A DNA stretch of 64,000 nucleotides from Candidatus Hebobacterum abditum (GTDB lineage Bacteria > Armatimonadota > Hebobacteria > Hebobacterales > Hebobacteraceae): positions 1 to 64,000 of the forward strand of contig JALGXW010000015.1 in NCBI GenBank assembly GCA_029821875.1, read 5' to 3'. Position 1 is the first letter of the stretch, and each line of letters starts with the position of its first letter. The notes beneath the pieces were generated by a model that was not told the DNA's origin, did not search any database, and saw only the letters and a program-made list of their open reading frames with translations. The position numbers and the translations under genes were made by a program. Below are positions 7,488 to 15,741 of this stretch, piece by piece.

Positions 7488-8795
7488 ATGAACCTGAGTT
7501 TCGCAACGATGACGGTCGCAGCGGTGAGCATCTTCGCGCTGTGTTCGAGCGCGGCGGCCAACGTATATAAGGTAAGCGATCTCGATAGGCTGCAAGAGCT
7601 CTGCTCGGAGACGGCCGAGCCGGGGGATGTGATCGAGATTCAGCCGGGGACCTATTACCTCGACAGATCGCACATATCGGTGACGCGCAGCGGCGAGCCG
7701 GGCAATCCGATCATCATCCGCGGCCTGGTGAAGGATGGCGAGCGGCCGGTGATCGATGCCAGCCGGGTGAACGTGAAGCGCGGCATCTTCCGCACCGAGC
7801 AGAGCACTCACGACGTGGTGTTCGAGGACCTGGAGCTGCGCAACGCCTGGGGCGCCCGCTTCCCCGACCGGCAGAGGTATGGCACCAACGCGGGCGCGAT
7901 CTACTTCCAGGGCAAGAACCTGACGGCGCGGCGGGTTCACTCCCACCACAACGAGGACGGATGGTTCGCCATCCACGATGCCGACAACATCCTCATCGAG
8001 AACTGCGAGATCGGCCACAACGGCACCCAGCACAAAGGCCGCCACAACCCGACCCACAACTTCTACTTCTGCGCGGAGAGACAGGTGGTCCGCAACTCCT
8101 ACATCCACCACTCGACCGAGGCGCAGAACTTCAAGAGCCGCGGGCACAGCACCATCCTCGCCTACAACTGGATCGAGGAGGACGCGGGCTACAGCACCGA
8201 GGTGGCCAGCGGCAATGAGGGCAACACGCTGTGGATCGGCAATGTCATCATCAAGCGCACCGAGCAGGGCCGCCGGCAGCGGCGGATTCTCGGGGTGGGC
8301 GACGGCACCGGCGTGGCGAAGGGGCGGCTCACGATGATCAACAACACCATCATCTCCACCCTGCCCAACGACCTCTATCTGTTCACCGAGAAGTCTTCGA
8401 CCTGTGACGTGGTGCTCATCAACAACGTCTTCGCCGGGCCCTCGACGCGCTTCCTCGAACACAACGGCAAGGGCCGGATCACCGGCACGAACAACTGGTT
8501 CCAGAGGGGGATGAACATGCCCGAAGGTGTCGCCGACAACATCTTCGGCGACGATCCCGGCTTCGTCGACCTGGCCGGGCACGACTTCCGGCCGCGCCGC
8601 GGGTCGGCGCTCATCGACGCGGGGCACCCCTTCCCCGAGCACCTCAACGCGGAGCAACTCCTGGAGCAGATCCTCCCCAAGTACGAGCCGTCCCGCGACC
8701 CCGACGCGAGCATCAAGCGCATCATCCAGGGCACGGTCGACATCGGGGCGTTCGAGTATGGTCCGGGCGATGCCGAGGGGATCGCAGCGCGCTGA
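7488..8795 (+). CDS. Secreted right-handed parallel beta-helix protein
   Basis: The 435-residue product has a signal peptide (1-24). Residues about 25-345 form a parallel beta-helix, with repeated strands such as NLTARRVHSHHN, NILIENCEIGHN, QVVRNSYIHHS and TMINNTIIS. The opening CSETAEPGDVIEIQPGTYYL is the usual first coil of pectate-lyase-like and chondroitinase-B-like (PL6) folds, and the tail has the GSALIDAG and DIGAFEY segments found in such proteins. It probably binds or cleaves an acidic polysaccharide outside the cell; catalytic residues could not be assigned with confidence. GGAG lies six bases before the ATG. It heads a plus-strand block of carbohydrate-related genes. Confidence 0.85.
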   Translation: MNLSFATMTVAAVSIFALCSSAAANVYKVSDLDRLQELCSETAEPGDVIEIQPGTYYLDRSHISVTRSGEPGNPIIIRGLVKDGERPVIDASRVNVKRGIFRTEQSTHDVVFEDLELRNAWGARFPDRQRYGTNAGAIYFQGKNLTARRVHSHHNEDGWFAIHDADNILIENCEIGHNGTQHKGRHNPTHNFYFCAERQVVRNSYIHHSTEAQNFKSRGHSTILAYNWIEEDAGYSTEVASGNEGNTLWIGNVIIKRTEQGRRQRRILGVGDGTGVAKGRLTMINNTIISTLPNDLYLFTEKSSTCDVVLINNVFAGPSTRFLEHNGKGRITGTNNWFQRGMNMPEGVADNIFGDDPGFVDLAGHDFRPRRGSALIDAGHPFPEHLNAEQLLEQILPKYEPSRDPDASIKRIIQGTVDIGAFEYGPGDAEGIAAR

Positions 8796-8885
8796 GCGGA
8801 TCGGACGAACCGCCCATCTGGGCGCTTCGCCCCAGCGAAATCCCACACGTGGAGGAAAGTGACTGCCGCCTTTCCGGGGAAGTGA

Positions 8886-10892
8886 ATGAGCAGCATGCGC
8901 TCTCGCCATCCGCAAGACGTCGGGCAAGCCGATGCGTTTCGAGGCGGCGTCACACGGCGGGCCGTGATCATCGCCCTCATCCTTCTGCTCGGGGTAGCGT
9001 TCTTCAACTTCTACGTGGAGATGCTCTGGAAGGGCGGCTGGGATACATGGATGGTGTCGTCCGGCTGCCCGGCGATGACCCCGGTGTTCTTCCTCTTCCT
9101 GCTCACGGCTGCCACGTCGCTGCCCAGGCTCCGCCGAAAGGGCCTCACGCGCCAGGAGCTTCTGGCAGTCTACGTGATCGTGCTGGTGGGAGCGCCGGTT
9201 GTCACCTACGAAGTGCTCGCCTGGGTGCTGGTCAAGTCGGTTCACTACTACTACATGGTCCAGGTGAACCCGTACTGGTCGGGCCTCTTCCTGGCAGAGG
9301 TGCCCACTTGGTTCGCCCCAAGCGATCCCACTGCAGTGACCGGCTTCTTCGAGGGCCAGTCTCGGGTGCCCTGGGCGATGTGGTGGACTCCACTCGCGAC
9401 GTGGTCGTCTTTCATGGTGGCGCTCTTCGGTGCGAGCCTGTGTCTGGCTGCCCTGATACAGCGCCCGTGGATTACCGCGGAGCGGTTGACGTTCCCGATA
9501 GCCCAGGTGCCACTGACGATGGTCGAAGAGCCCGGCGCGGGGAAGCGTGGCTCGGCCGCGCGCTTCACTCTGTCCCGCGCCTTCTGGATCGGGCTCCTGA
9601 TCTCGTTCTGCCTTAGCGTGTTCAGCAGCCTTTCCGATCGCGTACCGGCCATCCCCCATATTTCCCTGGGCCCAACCGAGGTCATCGGCTGGCAGAAGGT
9701 AGGGCCTCTGGCCGGGCTGGGAGCGGTCTCGGTCGTCTTCTGGCCCTGGCTGATGGCCATCGCCTACCTCGTCCCGAAGGAGCTCTCATTCTCGGTGTGG
9801 TTCTTCTGGCTGGTTCGTCTCGGCCTCACCGTCGCGGCTGTCACCGCGGGGGCCACGCCACAGAGACCTGAGGACTGGTGGAGCAGCTCCTTCCCCGCCC
9901 CATACTACCAGGGCACGGGCGCGGTCCTCGCGTTGACTGGATGGATGCTGTGGGGTGCCCGCAAGCACCTCGGCAGGGCAGTGCGCAGCGCCTTCGGCCG
10001 CAGGCAGAGCGCAGACGACACGAGCGAACCGTTGCCGTATCGGTGGGCCGTGCTGGGGTTTCTGCTCTGCTGCGCCTTCATGGTCTGGGTCCTCTGGCTG
10101 GCTCAGTGCCGGGTGAGCTTCGCGCTCGCGCTGATCGCCTTGATCCTCGCCTACTTCCTGATCTGGGCACGCATCCGGGCGGAGACGGGGCTGGGTCTGC
10201 TCCCGTTCCCCATCGAGATCAACGAACTGATGATGGTGCCCTTCGGAAGCCGGATCTTCAGGCTCCGGGAGATGATCTCCCTGGTAAGCCTGCGGTGGGC
10301 CTATTCCCCTGGGATCACCACCTCCTACGAAGTATTCGCGAGCACCATGATCGAGTCGTACAGAATCGCCGACTCGGCGCGCCTGAACTCGCGTCGCCTG
10401 ACCGCGGGAATAGCAGGCGGCTTCGTCGTGTCCCTTGCTGTGGGGATTCCCCTGGTCTTGATTGGCATCTACCACTATGGCTGGTTCGGATTCGGCTTCA
10501 CGCGCAGCGGATGGCTCACCAATGTTGGCAGCTACGGTGGCGGGCAGATCGCGGGCTACCTGACCGATCCGCGGTACGCCGCGGCCGACGTCAACGGGCT
10601 GCTCGGCCTGCTGGGGGGCGGCGCGGCGGTGCTCTTCCTGGGACTGATGCGGCTTCGCTTCTGGTGGTGGCCGTTTCATCCTATCGGCTACCTTGCCGCC
10701 AACACCTGGGGCCTCCAGCTCTGGGCCATGCCGTTCTTCGTCGGCTGGCTGGCGAAGACGCTCATCATTCGGTACGCAGGCCTGCCGCTGTACCGACGCA
10801 CCATCCCGCTCGCGGCCGGCCTGATCGTCGGGGATCTGTTGAATGGCGGGCTGTGGGGAGTCGTCAGACTGGTGAGGCTAGGGGCCTACTAG
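8886..10892 (+). CDS. DUF6785/DUF6784-like multi-spanning membrane protein
   Basis: This 668-residue integral membrane protein has about 12-14 hydrophobic helices. It carries the segments typical of the large, uncharacterised DUF6785/DUF6784 proteins of Armatimonadota and planctomycete-like bacteria, such as LTRQELLAVY, WITAERLTFPIAQVPL, RAETGLGLLPFP and a long loop with YSPGITTSYEVFAS. The family resembles oligopeptide (OPT) transporters, so transport is a reasonable inference; the substrate is unknown. The ATG at 8886 follows GGGGAAGTGA. It lies 22 bases upstream of the secreted glycosidase-like gene and is likely cotranscribed with it, which hints at uptake of a sugar-derived product. Confidence 0.75.
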   Translation: MSSMRSRHPQDVGQADAFRGGVTRRAVIIALILLLGVAFFNFYVEMLWKGGWDTWMVSSGCPAMTPVFFLFLLTAATSLPRLRRKGLTRQELLAVYVIVLVGAPVVTYEVLAWVLVKSVHYYYMVQVNPYWSGLFLAEVPTWFAPSDPTAVTGFFEGQSRVPWAMWWTPLATWSSFMVALFGASLCLAALIQRPWITAERLTFPIAQVPLTMVEEPGAGKRGSAARFTLSRAFWIGLLISFCLSVFSSLSDRVPAIPHISLGPTEVIGWQKVGPLAGLGAVSVVFWPWLMAIAYLVPKELSFSVWFFWLVRLGLTVAAVTAGATPQRPEDWWSSSFPAPYYQGTGAVLALTGWMLWGARKHLGRAVRSAFGRRQSADDTSEPLPYRWAVLGFLLCCAFMVWVLWLAQCRVSFALALIALILAYFLIWARIRAETGLGLLPFPIEINELMMVPFGSRIFRLREMISLVSLRWAYSPGITTSYEVFASTMIESYRIADSARLNSRRLTAGIAGGFVVSLAVGIPLVLIGIYHYGWFGFGFTRSGWLTNVGSYGGGQIAGYLTDPRYAAADVNGLLGLLGGGAAVLFLGLMRLRFWWWPFHPIGYLAANTWGLQLWAMPFFVGWLAKTLIIRYAGLPLYRRTIPLAAGLIVGDLLNGGLWGVVRLVRLGAY

Positions 10893-10914
10893 GGCCGAGG
10901 AAGACGGCGGCGCT

Positions 10915-13356
10915 ATGCGCCGAAACCTTGTACGACTGCTGATGGCGGTGGGCACATGTCTATGCTGGGCCGTGACCGCGATAGGGAGAGCCGATATGAG
11001 CTACGGGAACGCTGGCGGCGAAACACTCGGATCGCTCGCGCGGCGGTTCCAGCCATTCACATCTCTGGATGCCGCTCTGGACGGACCGCGCAGCGAGTTC
11101 TTCGGGATCACCTCGGAGCGGAGGCCCAGGGATGCGAAGACTCGATACCTGGCAGGCGGTGTGAGTGGCGCGGAGGAGCCTCAGACCTTCCACTTGAGCT
11201 TCGAGGTCACGAACAACCAGATCCTCTGCTCGCTCACGTCGACCGGACTCCTCCAGAACCCGTGCATCTTCTCCCGCCTGGTGCCGGCCGAGCGCAGGGG
11301 GCGGGAGTTCATGGGAGAGCAGCTGCTGGGCGGCAGCCCCTGGTCGTTCGTCGTCGAGCGGGAGGGCGGCGAACCCGCCAGCCTGCACTTGACGCACGGC
11401 GTGAGTGTCGAGCTTCTCGGCAGTCTCTTCCCGCTGTTCACGAGTGAACACGGGGGCCTCCGGGCGCGCCTGCTCGCCTTTGCGCCGGAGGTGCGCGAGC
11501 CGCCGGTCGCGCCGCGGGCCATTGTGACCATCCTTCAGATCCATAACCCTGGGGGAGAGGCGACCGCTGCGAGCCTGCTGATTCCGAACGTGAGGGAGGC
11601 GAGCGATGCGGACCTCGCGTCGGACATGGCCGCCCCCAACGAGAGCCCACACCCGCGCTTCACCGAGCACGCCGTTCCCATCCGTCCCGGATACGAGGCC
11701 GTCACCTGTCTGGATGACACGGGCTGGCATCCCGCCTTCCCGAGAGTCGGCTTCGCGCTGCAGCCGGGTGAGGACGCCATCTTCTCCTTTGCCTTCCTAC
11801 TCGGCGAGACTCCCGAGGAGGTCCGGCAGACGCGACAGCTGGTCCGCGAGCGCACGGCCCTCGAATGGCTGAACGAGACGTGGCGATCCCGCGTGCATCG
11901 CTGCGGGCGACTCAGCATTCCCGAAGATCCGTACTATGCGGAGAGCTACCTCCGTCTCGTCGAGGAAGGCCGATCGGCCATCTTGCGCTCCGCCGACGGG
12001 ACCTACTTCGGGGGCGGCCCCGGCGGCTTCTCGGACTTCGGCATGACTCTGTTCCAGCCGGAGTTCGCGGCCGAAGCCATAGCGCGAACAGTCTCCGGTT
12101 GGCGTCCGAGAGCGGCCGGAGAGCCGGCCCCTCCTGGGTCCACTCATTCATTGGTGGGCGCGCTCGGGCCGCTTCCGCTGGCCGGTCTCTACTATCGGAT
12201 GACCGGCGATCGCCGCTTCTTCCGGGATCATGCAGAGATTCTCGACTTCGCCCGAGAGCGACTTGCCGACGTGCTTGCCAGTCGCGAGGGAGAGCCTTAC
12301 CTCTTCCCATCAGAGATGCTGTGGGACGGTCCCTCTCGGGGTGACTACCACACCGGATCCAACGTGATGGCCTGGCTCGCGTTCGAGGGCATGGCGCGGG
12401 TGGCGCGGGAGGCGTACGAGGAGACGGACCTCGCGAACGAGTGGTCTGCCATCGCTGGCAAGGTCAAGGAGGACACATTCGGACACTGTGTCGGCGAGGG
12501 CAGCCTGGGCCGCCGCTTCTTCGAGGGCGCCAACGTGGATGGCACCCTCGTCGCCGGACACGACGGCGAGGAGGCCTTCACGACGTTGATGCCCTTCTTC
12601 GGGTTCTGCGAGGCCGACGATCCCGCGTACGTCAACCACGCGAAGCTCGCGCTGTCGCCGGAGAATCCTCTCTACGTCCCCGAAGTGGATGGGATCGCCT
12701 GGTCGGACGGGCGCGACGGATCCTGGAAGGGCGATTGGGAGCAGGGCGCGCCGCCTCCCCGCGGGCCGACCACGATGCCGGGGCAGATGGCCATGTTCGC
12801 CGGCTGCAAGAGCGAGCGTGAACTGCACGACCGCCTGGAGCAACTGCGCGGGCTCACCGATCTCGATGGCTCCATCTGGTGGTGGCCCTATTCCTACCCG
12901 GCGGCGGACCCCGCGCTCGTGCGGCGTAGGGACGTAGGCGGCTGCGACCTGAGCAAATCGGGCTACGTCGCCGCGCTGTATCTGTGTATGTTCGTGAACA
13001 ACATGCTCGGGCTGCGCGTGGACGTTCCCGCGAGCCAGGTCTCGCTCCGTCCCTTCTGCCCCTGGCCCGAGTTTACGTGGGAGGACTGTCGGCTTGGCCG
13101 CGCCGTGTTCGACTTCTCCCATGAGCATCGGGATGGCAGCATCACCGGGCAGATCACGAGCCGGAACGAGAACGAGTTCAAGGGAGTTGTCGAGCTCACA
13201 CTCCCCGAGGACACGGCCGCCAAGGTGTGTAAGGTCAACGGTGTCGAAACCGAGGAGGTCGAGCACGCGGAGCGCTATGGTCGGCCGGCCGTCCGCGTCG
13301 CTGGAGCGATCTCTCCCGGGGGGACATTGCGCTTGGAGGTGCCGTATGGGAAGTGA
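10915..13356 (+). CDS. Secreted alpha/alpha-toroid glycosidase-like protein (paralog 1)
   Basis: The 813-residue product has a signal peptide (about 1-26), an N-terminal beta-sandwich, an alpha/alpha-barrel region (about 310-690) and a C-terminal beta domain (VSLRPFCPWPEFTWEDCRLG). This order is that of GH-type alpha/alpha-toroid enzymes, though no precise family can be named. The next gene is a clear paralog: the blocks LEWLNETWR, HTGSN, GRRFFEGA, VAGHDGEE, GFCEADDP and DGSIWWWPY are shared. This copy lacks a segment that paralog 2 has around WESACVWTKDNFHAML and a shorter stretch after it, which may remove substrate-binding residues. It could therefore be a binding or altered-specificity version. 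Its stop overlaps the start of paralog 2. Confidence 0.7.
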   Translation: MRRNLVRLLMAVGTCLCWAVTAIGRADMSYGNAGGETLGSLARRFQPFTSLDAALDGPRSEFFGITSERRPRDAKTRYLAGGVSGAEEPQTFHLSFEVTNNQILCSLTSTGLLQNPCIFSRLVPAERRGREFMGEQLLGGSPWSFVVEREGGEPASLHLTHGVSVELLGSLFPLFTSEHGGLRARLLAFAPEVREPPVAPRAIVTILQIHNPGGEATAASLLIPNVREASDADLASDMAAPNESPHPRFTEHAVPIRPGYEAVTCLDDTGWHPAFPRVGFALQPGEDAIFSFAFLLGETPEEVRQTRQLVRERTALEWLNETWRSRVHRCGRLSIPEDPYYAESYLRLVEEGRSAILRSADGTYFGGGPGGFSDFGMTLFQPEFAAEAIARTVSGWRPRAAGEPAPPGSTHSLVGALGPLPLAGLYYRMTGDRRFFRDHAEILDFARERLADVLASREGEPYLFPSEMLWDGPSRGDYHTGSNVMAWLAFEGMARVAREAYEETDLANEWSAIAGKVKEDTFGHCVGEGSLGRRFFEGANVDGTLVAGHDGEEAFTTLMPFFGFCEADDPAYVNHAKLALSPENPLYVPEVDGIAWSDGRDGSWKGDWEQGAPPPRGPTTMPGQMAMFAGCKSERELHDRLEQLRGLTDLDGSIWWWPYSYPAADPALVRRRDVGGCDLSKSGYVAALYLCMFVNNMLGLRVDVPASQVSLRPFCPWPEFTWEDCRLGRAVFDFSHEHRDGSITGQITSRNENEFKGVVELTLPEDTAAKVCKVNGVETEEVEHAERYGRPAVRVAGAISPGGTLRLEVPYGK

Positions 13357-15691
13357 CCAGAGTGCCAGCCGTCCGATGTCAGGCTCATTCGAGTCCTTCG
13401 GCTCACTCGCCGACGCGCTGGAGGGGCCTCGGAGCGGCGCCTTCGGCCTCGAGCCGGAGGGCCGGCCGCGGCACGGGACGACCTACTACCGGACCGACAC
13501 GCCGTACCTGTGCTTCGATGTCTCGAACAACCAGGTGCTGTGCACGATAGCGCAGACGGGACTGCTGGAGAACGCGTGCATCTGTGAGGGCCTGATTCCC
13601 GCGGAACTCAGCAACCGGTACCTCCCCGGCATCTATGTCTACAAGGAGCTGATCGGCGGCGGGCCGTGGCCTCTCGCCATTCGCCGCGGGGAGGGCGAGG
13701 CGACGAGCTTGCATGAACTCTCCGCCGTGGGCGCGGAGCTGCTGGGCAATCTCTTCCCGCTCTTCACATACGAAAACGACGGCCTTCGGATACGTCTGCT
13801 GGTCTTCGCGCCGATGGCCGAGGACGACAGCGTCACCGTTCCCCGCGCCGTCTTCGCCGTCGTGCACATTCGCAACGAGGGCGACCGGCCGTTCGAGGGC
13901 GCTCTCATCGGCCCGGCCGATGTGTCCGATGTCGCCCGGATGAGCGAGAGCGAAGGGGGACGCTCGCCGCATGAGGCCGTTGCCTGTCTCGACGGCGGCG
14001 ATGCGTACCCCGAGATCGGCCTCGCTCTCCAGCCCGGCGAAGATGCTGTCGTGTCGCTCGCCTTCCTGCTCGGCCGCGACGCGGAGGAGCTTCGCCGCGC
14101 CGAGCGTGTGCTCCGCGAGCGGACGGCGCTGGAGTGGCTCAATGAGACATGGCGATTCCACGCCCGGCGGTTCGGACAGCTCTCGATTTCCGAGGAGCCG
14201 TTCTACGCGGAGGGCCTCCTCCGCTTCGAGGAGCTGTGCCGGCAGTCGGTCATGCGGATGGCGGACGGGAAGTTCGGCGCCGGATTCTGGGGGAGCAACT
14301 TCGTGGGCGCGTCGGCGTGGGAGAGCGCGTGCGTGTGGACAAAGGACAACTTCCACGCCATGCTGCCCATGAGCATGTTCGAGCCGCGGCTGTGTGCGGA
14401 CGCAATCCTGTTCTTCCTGCGCTGGGGACTCCCGACGGGGCCGTACGGGCAGCACGGCGGCGGCAGCGACCGCTTCGCCAACCCGAGGCGGGTGACGCAC
14501 TCGCTTACGAACGGACTCGCCCCGCTTGTGCTGGCGGGCGCCTACTACCAGATGACAGGTGACCGCGCTTTCTTCCTCGATCACCCGGAGATTCTCGACG
14601 GGGCGCACGCTCTGCTCGAAGACGTACTGCAGAGTCGGCGGGGCGAGCCGTTCCTGTTCCCGTCGATGTTCATCTCAGACGGCCCCTCGCGGGGCGAGTA
14701 TCACACCGGCTCGAACCTGCTGGTCTGGTATTCATTCCACCACATGGCGCGGATCGCCCGCGAGGTGTACGACGAACAGGGCCTCGCCGAGGCGTGGTCG
14801 GAGTCGGCGGGCAAGGTGAAGGAGGCGATCCTGCAGCACTGTGCCGGCGAGGGCCCGCAGGGGCGGCGCTTCTTCGAGGGGGCCGAGGCCGACGGCAGTT
14901 TCGTCGCCGGCCACGATGGCGAGGAGACCGACACCACGCTCATGCCCTTCTATGGCTTCTGCGAGGCCGACGATCCGGCGCTCATCGAGCACGCCCGGCT
15001 CGGGCTGTCGCCGGAGAATCCCCACTACGCGCCGGTCGTCGACGGGATCTGGTGGGAGGAGACCGGCACCACCTTCCCGGGGTGGATGACCGCTCTGGCG
15101 AGCGCCTCCAACGAAGACGAAGTGCGGGCCCGACTCGAACAGATCCGCCGCCTCACCGATCACGATGGCTCCATCTGGTGGTGGCCGTACAAGTACGGCT
15201 GCACCGACCCGACCGAGGTGCGGCGCCGGGATCCGTACTTCCAGTTCGAGGGCCGCGAGGGCCTCGAAGACCTGGGGGTGGGGAAGTGCGGCTGGGCGGC
15301 CGGTGTCTATCTCTGTCTGTTCGTGAATAACATCCTCGGGCTGCGGGTGGACGTGCCGGCGGGGCAGGTTTCTCTCCGGCCTTTCTGTCCCTGGCCCGAG
15401 TTCACGTGGGAGGGCTGCCGCCTGGGCGCTTCGCGCTTCGACTTCGCCTACGAGCGCCGTGAGGGCCGGCTCATCGGCCGCATCACCAACCGGAATGACA
15501 TCGAGTTCGAGGGAGTGATCGAACTGACGTTGCCCGACGGCGCGAGCGTGAAGGCCTGCAAGGTGAACGGCGCGGAGGGCGCGCATGTCGAACACACGGA
15601 ACGCTACGGCCGGCCGGCAGTCAGGCTCAGGCACCCCGTGCAGCCCGGCCAGACGCTGTGCCTTGAGGTCGAGTACAGGGCGAAGAAGTGA
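13346..15691 (+). CDS. Alpha/alpha-toroid glycosidase-like protein without signal peptide (paralog 2)
   Basis: This 781-residue protein has the same domain order as the previous gene but begins directly at the beta-sandwich (FESFGSLADALEGPRSGAFG), so it appears cytoplasmic. The start is the ATG at 13346, with GGAGG six bases upstream; it overlaps the previous stop codon by 11 bases, which suggests translational coupling. A longer open frame begins at 13094, but that part is a shadow of the upstream gene. It keeps a complete barrel, including WTKDN near residue 330 and TGPYGQHGGGSDRF, absent or shortened in paralog 1. A pair with one exported and one internal copy would suit stepwise breakdown of an oligosaccharide; this is inference. 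Confidence 0.75.
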   Translation: MGSDQSASRPMSGSFESFGSLADALEGPRSGAFGLEPEGRPRHGTTYYRTDTPYLCFDVSNNQVLCTIAQTGLLENACICEGLIPAELSNRYLPGIYVYKELIGGGPWPLAIRRGEGEATSLHELSAVGAELLGNLFPLFTYENDGLRIRLLVFAPMAEDDSVTVPRAVFAVVHIRNEGDRPFEGALIGPADVSDVARMSESEGGRSPHEAVACLDGGDAYPEIGLALQPGEDAVVSLAFLLGRDAEELRRAERVLRERTALEWLNETWRFHARRFGQLSISEEPFYAEGLLRFEELCRQSVMRMADGKFGAGFWGSNFVGASAWESACVWTKDNFHAMLPMSMFEPRLCADAILFFLRWGLPTGPYGQHGGGSDRFANPRRVTHSLTNGLAPLVLAGAYYQMTGDRAFFLDHPEILDGAHALLEDVLQSRRGEPFLFPSMFISDGPSRGEYHTGSNLLVWYSFHHMARIAREVYDEQGLAEAWSESAGKVKEAILQHCAGEGPQGRRFFEGAEADGSFVAGHDGEETDTTLMPFYGFCEADDPALIEHARLGLSPENPHYAPVVDGIWWEETGTTFPGWMTALASASNEDEVRARLEQIRRLTDHDGSIWWWPYKYGCTDPTEVRRRDPYFQFEGREGLEDLGVGKCGWAAGVYLCLFVNNILGLRVDVPAGQVSLRPFCPWPEFTWEGCRLGASRFDFAYERREGRLIGRITNRNDIEFEGVIELTLPDGASVKACKVNGAEGAHVEHTERYGRPAVRLRHPVQPGQTLCLEVEYRAKK

Positions 15692-15741
15692 GGAGGCCGG
15701 CGGTCGGCGCAGTCTGCTCAAGGGGCCCGAGAGAGGGCCGG

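Noticed and set aside
8859-8885. Tiny GTG ORF (about 8 codons) before the DUF6785 gene
   Set aside because: GGAGGA precedes a GTG that soon stops just before the real ATG. It is too short to judge, and the downstream gene has its own GGGGAAG.
13094-13345. Long N-terminal extension of the second glycosidase paralog
   Set aside because: It reads through the 3' end of the first paralog in another frame with Ser/Arg-rich shadow composition; the ATG at 13346 has a good ribosome-binding site.
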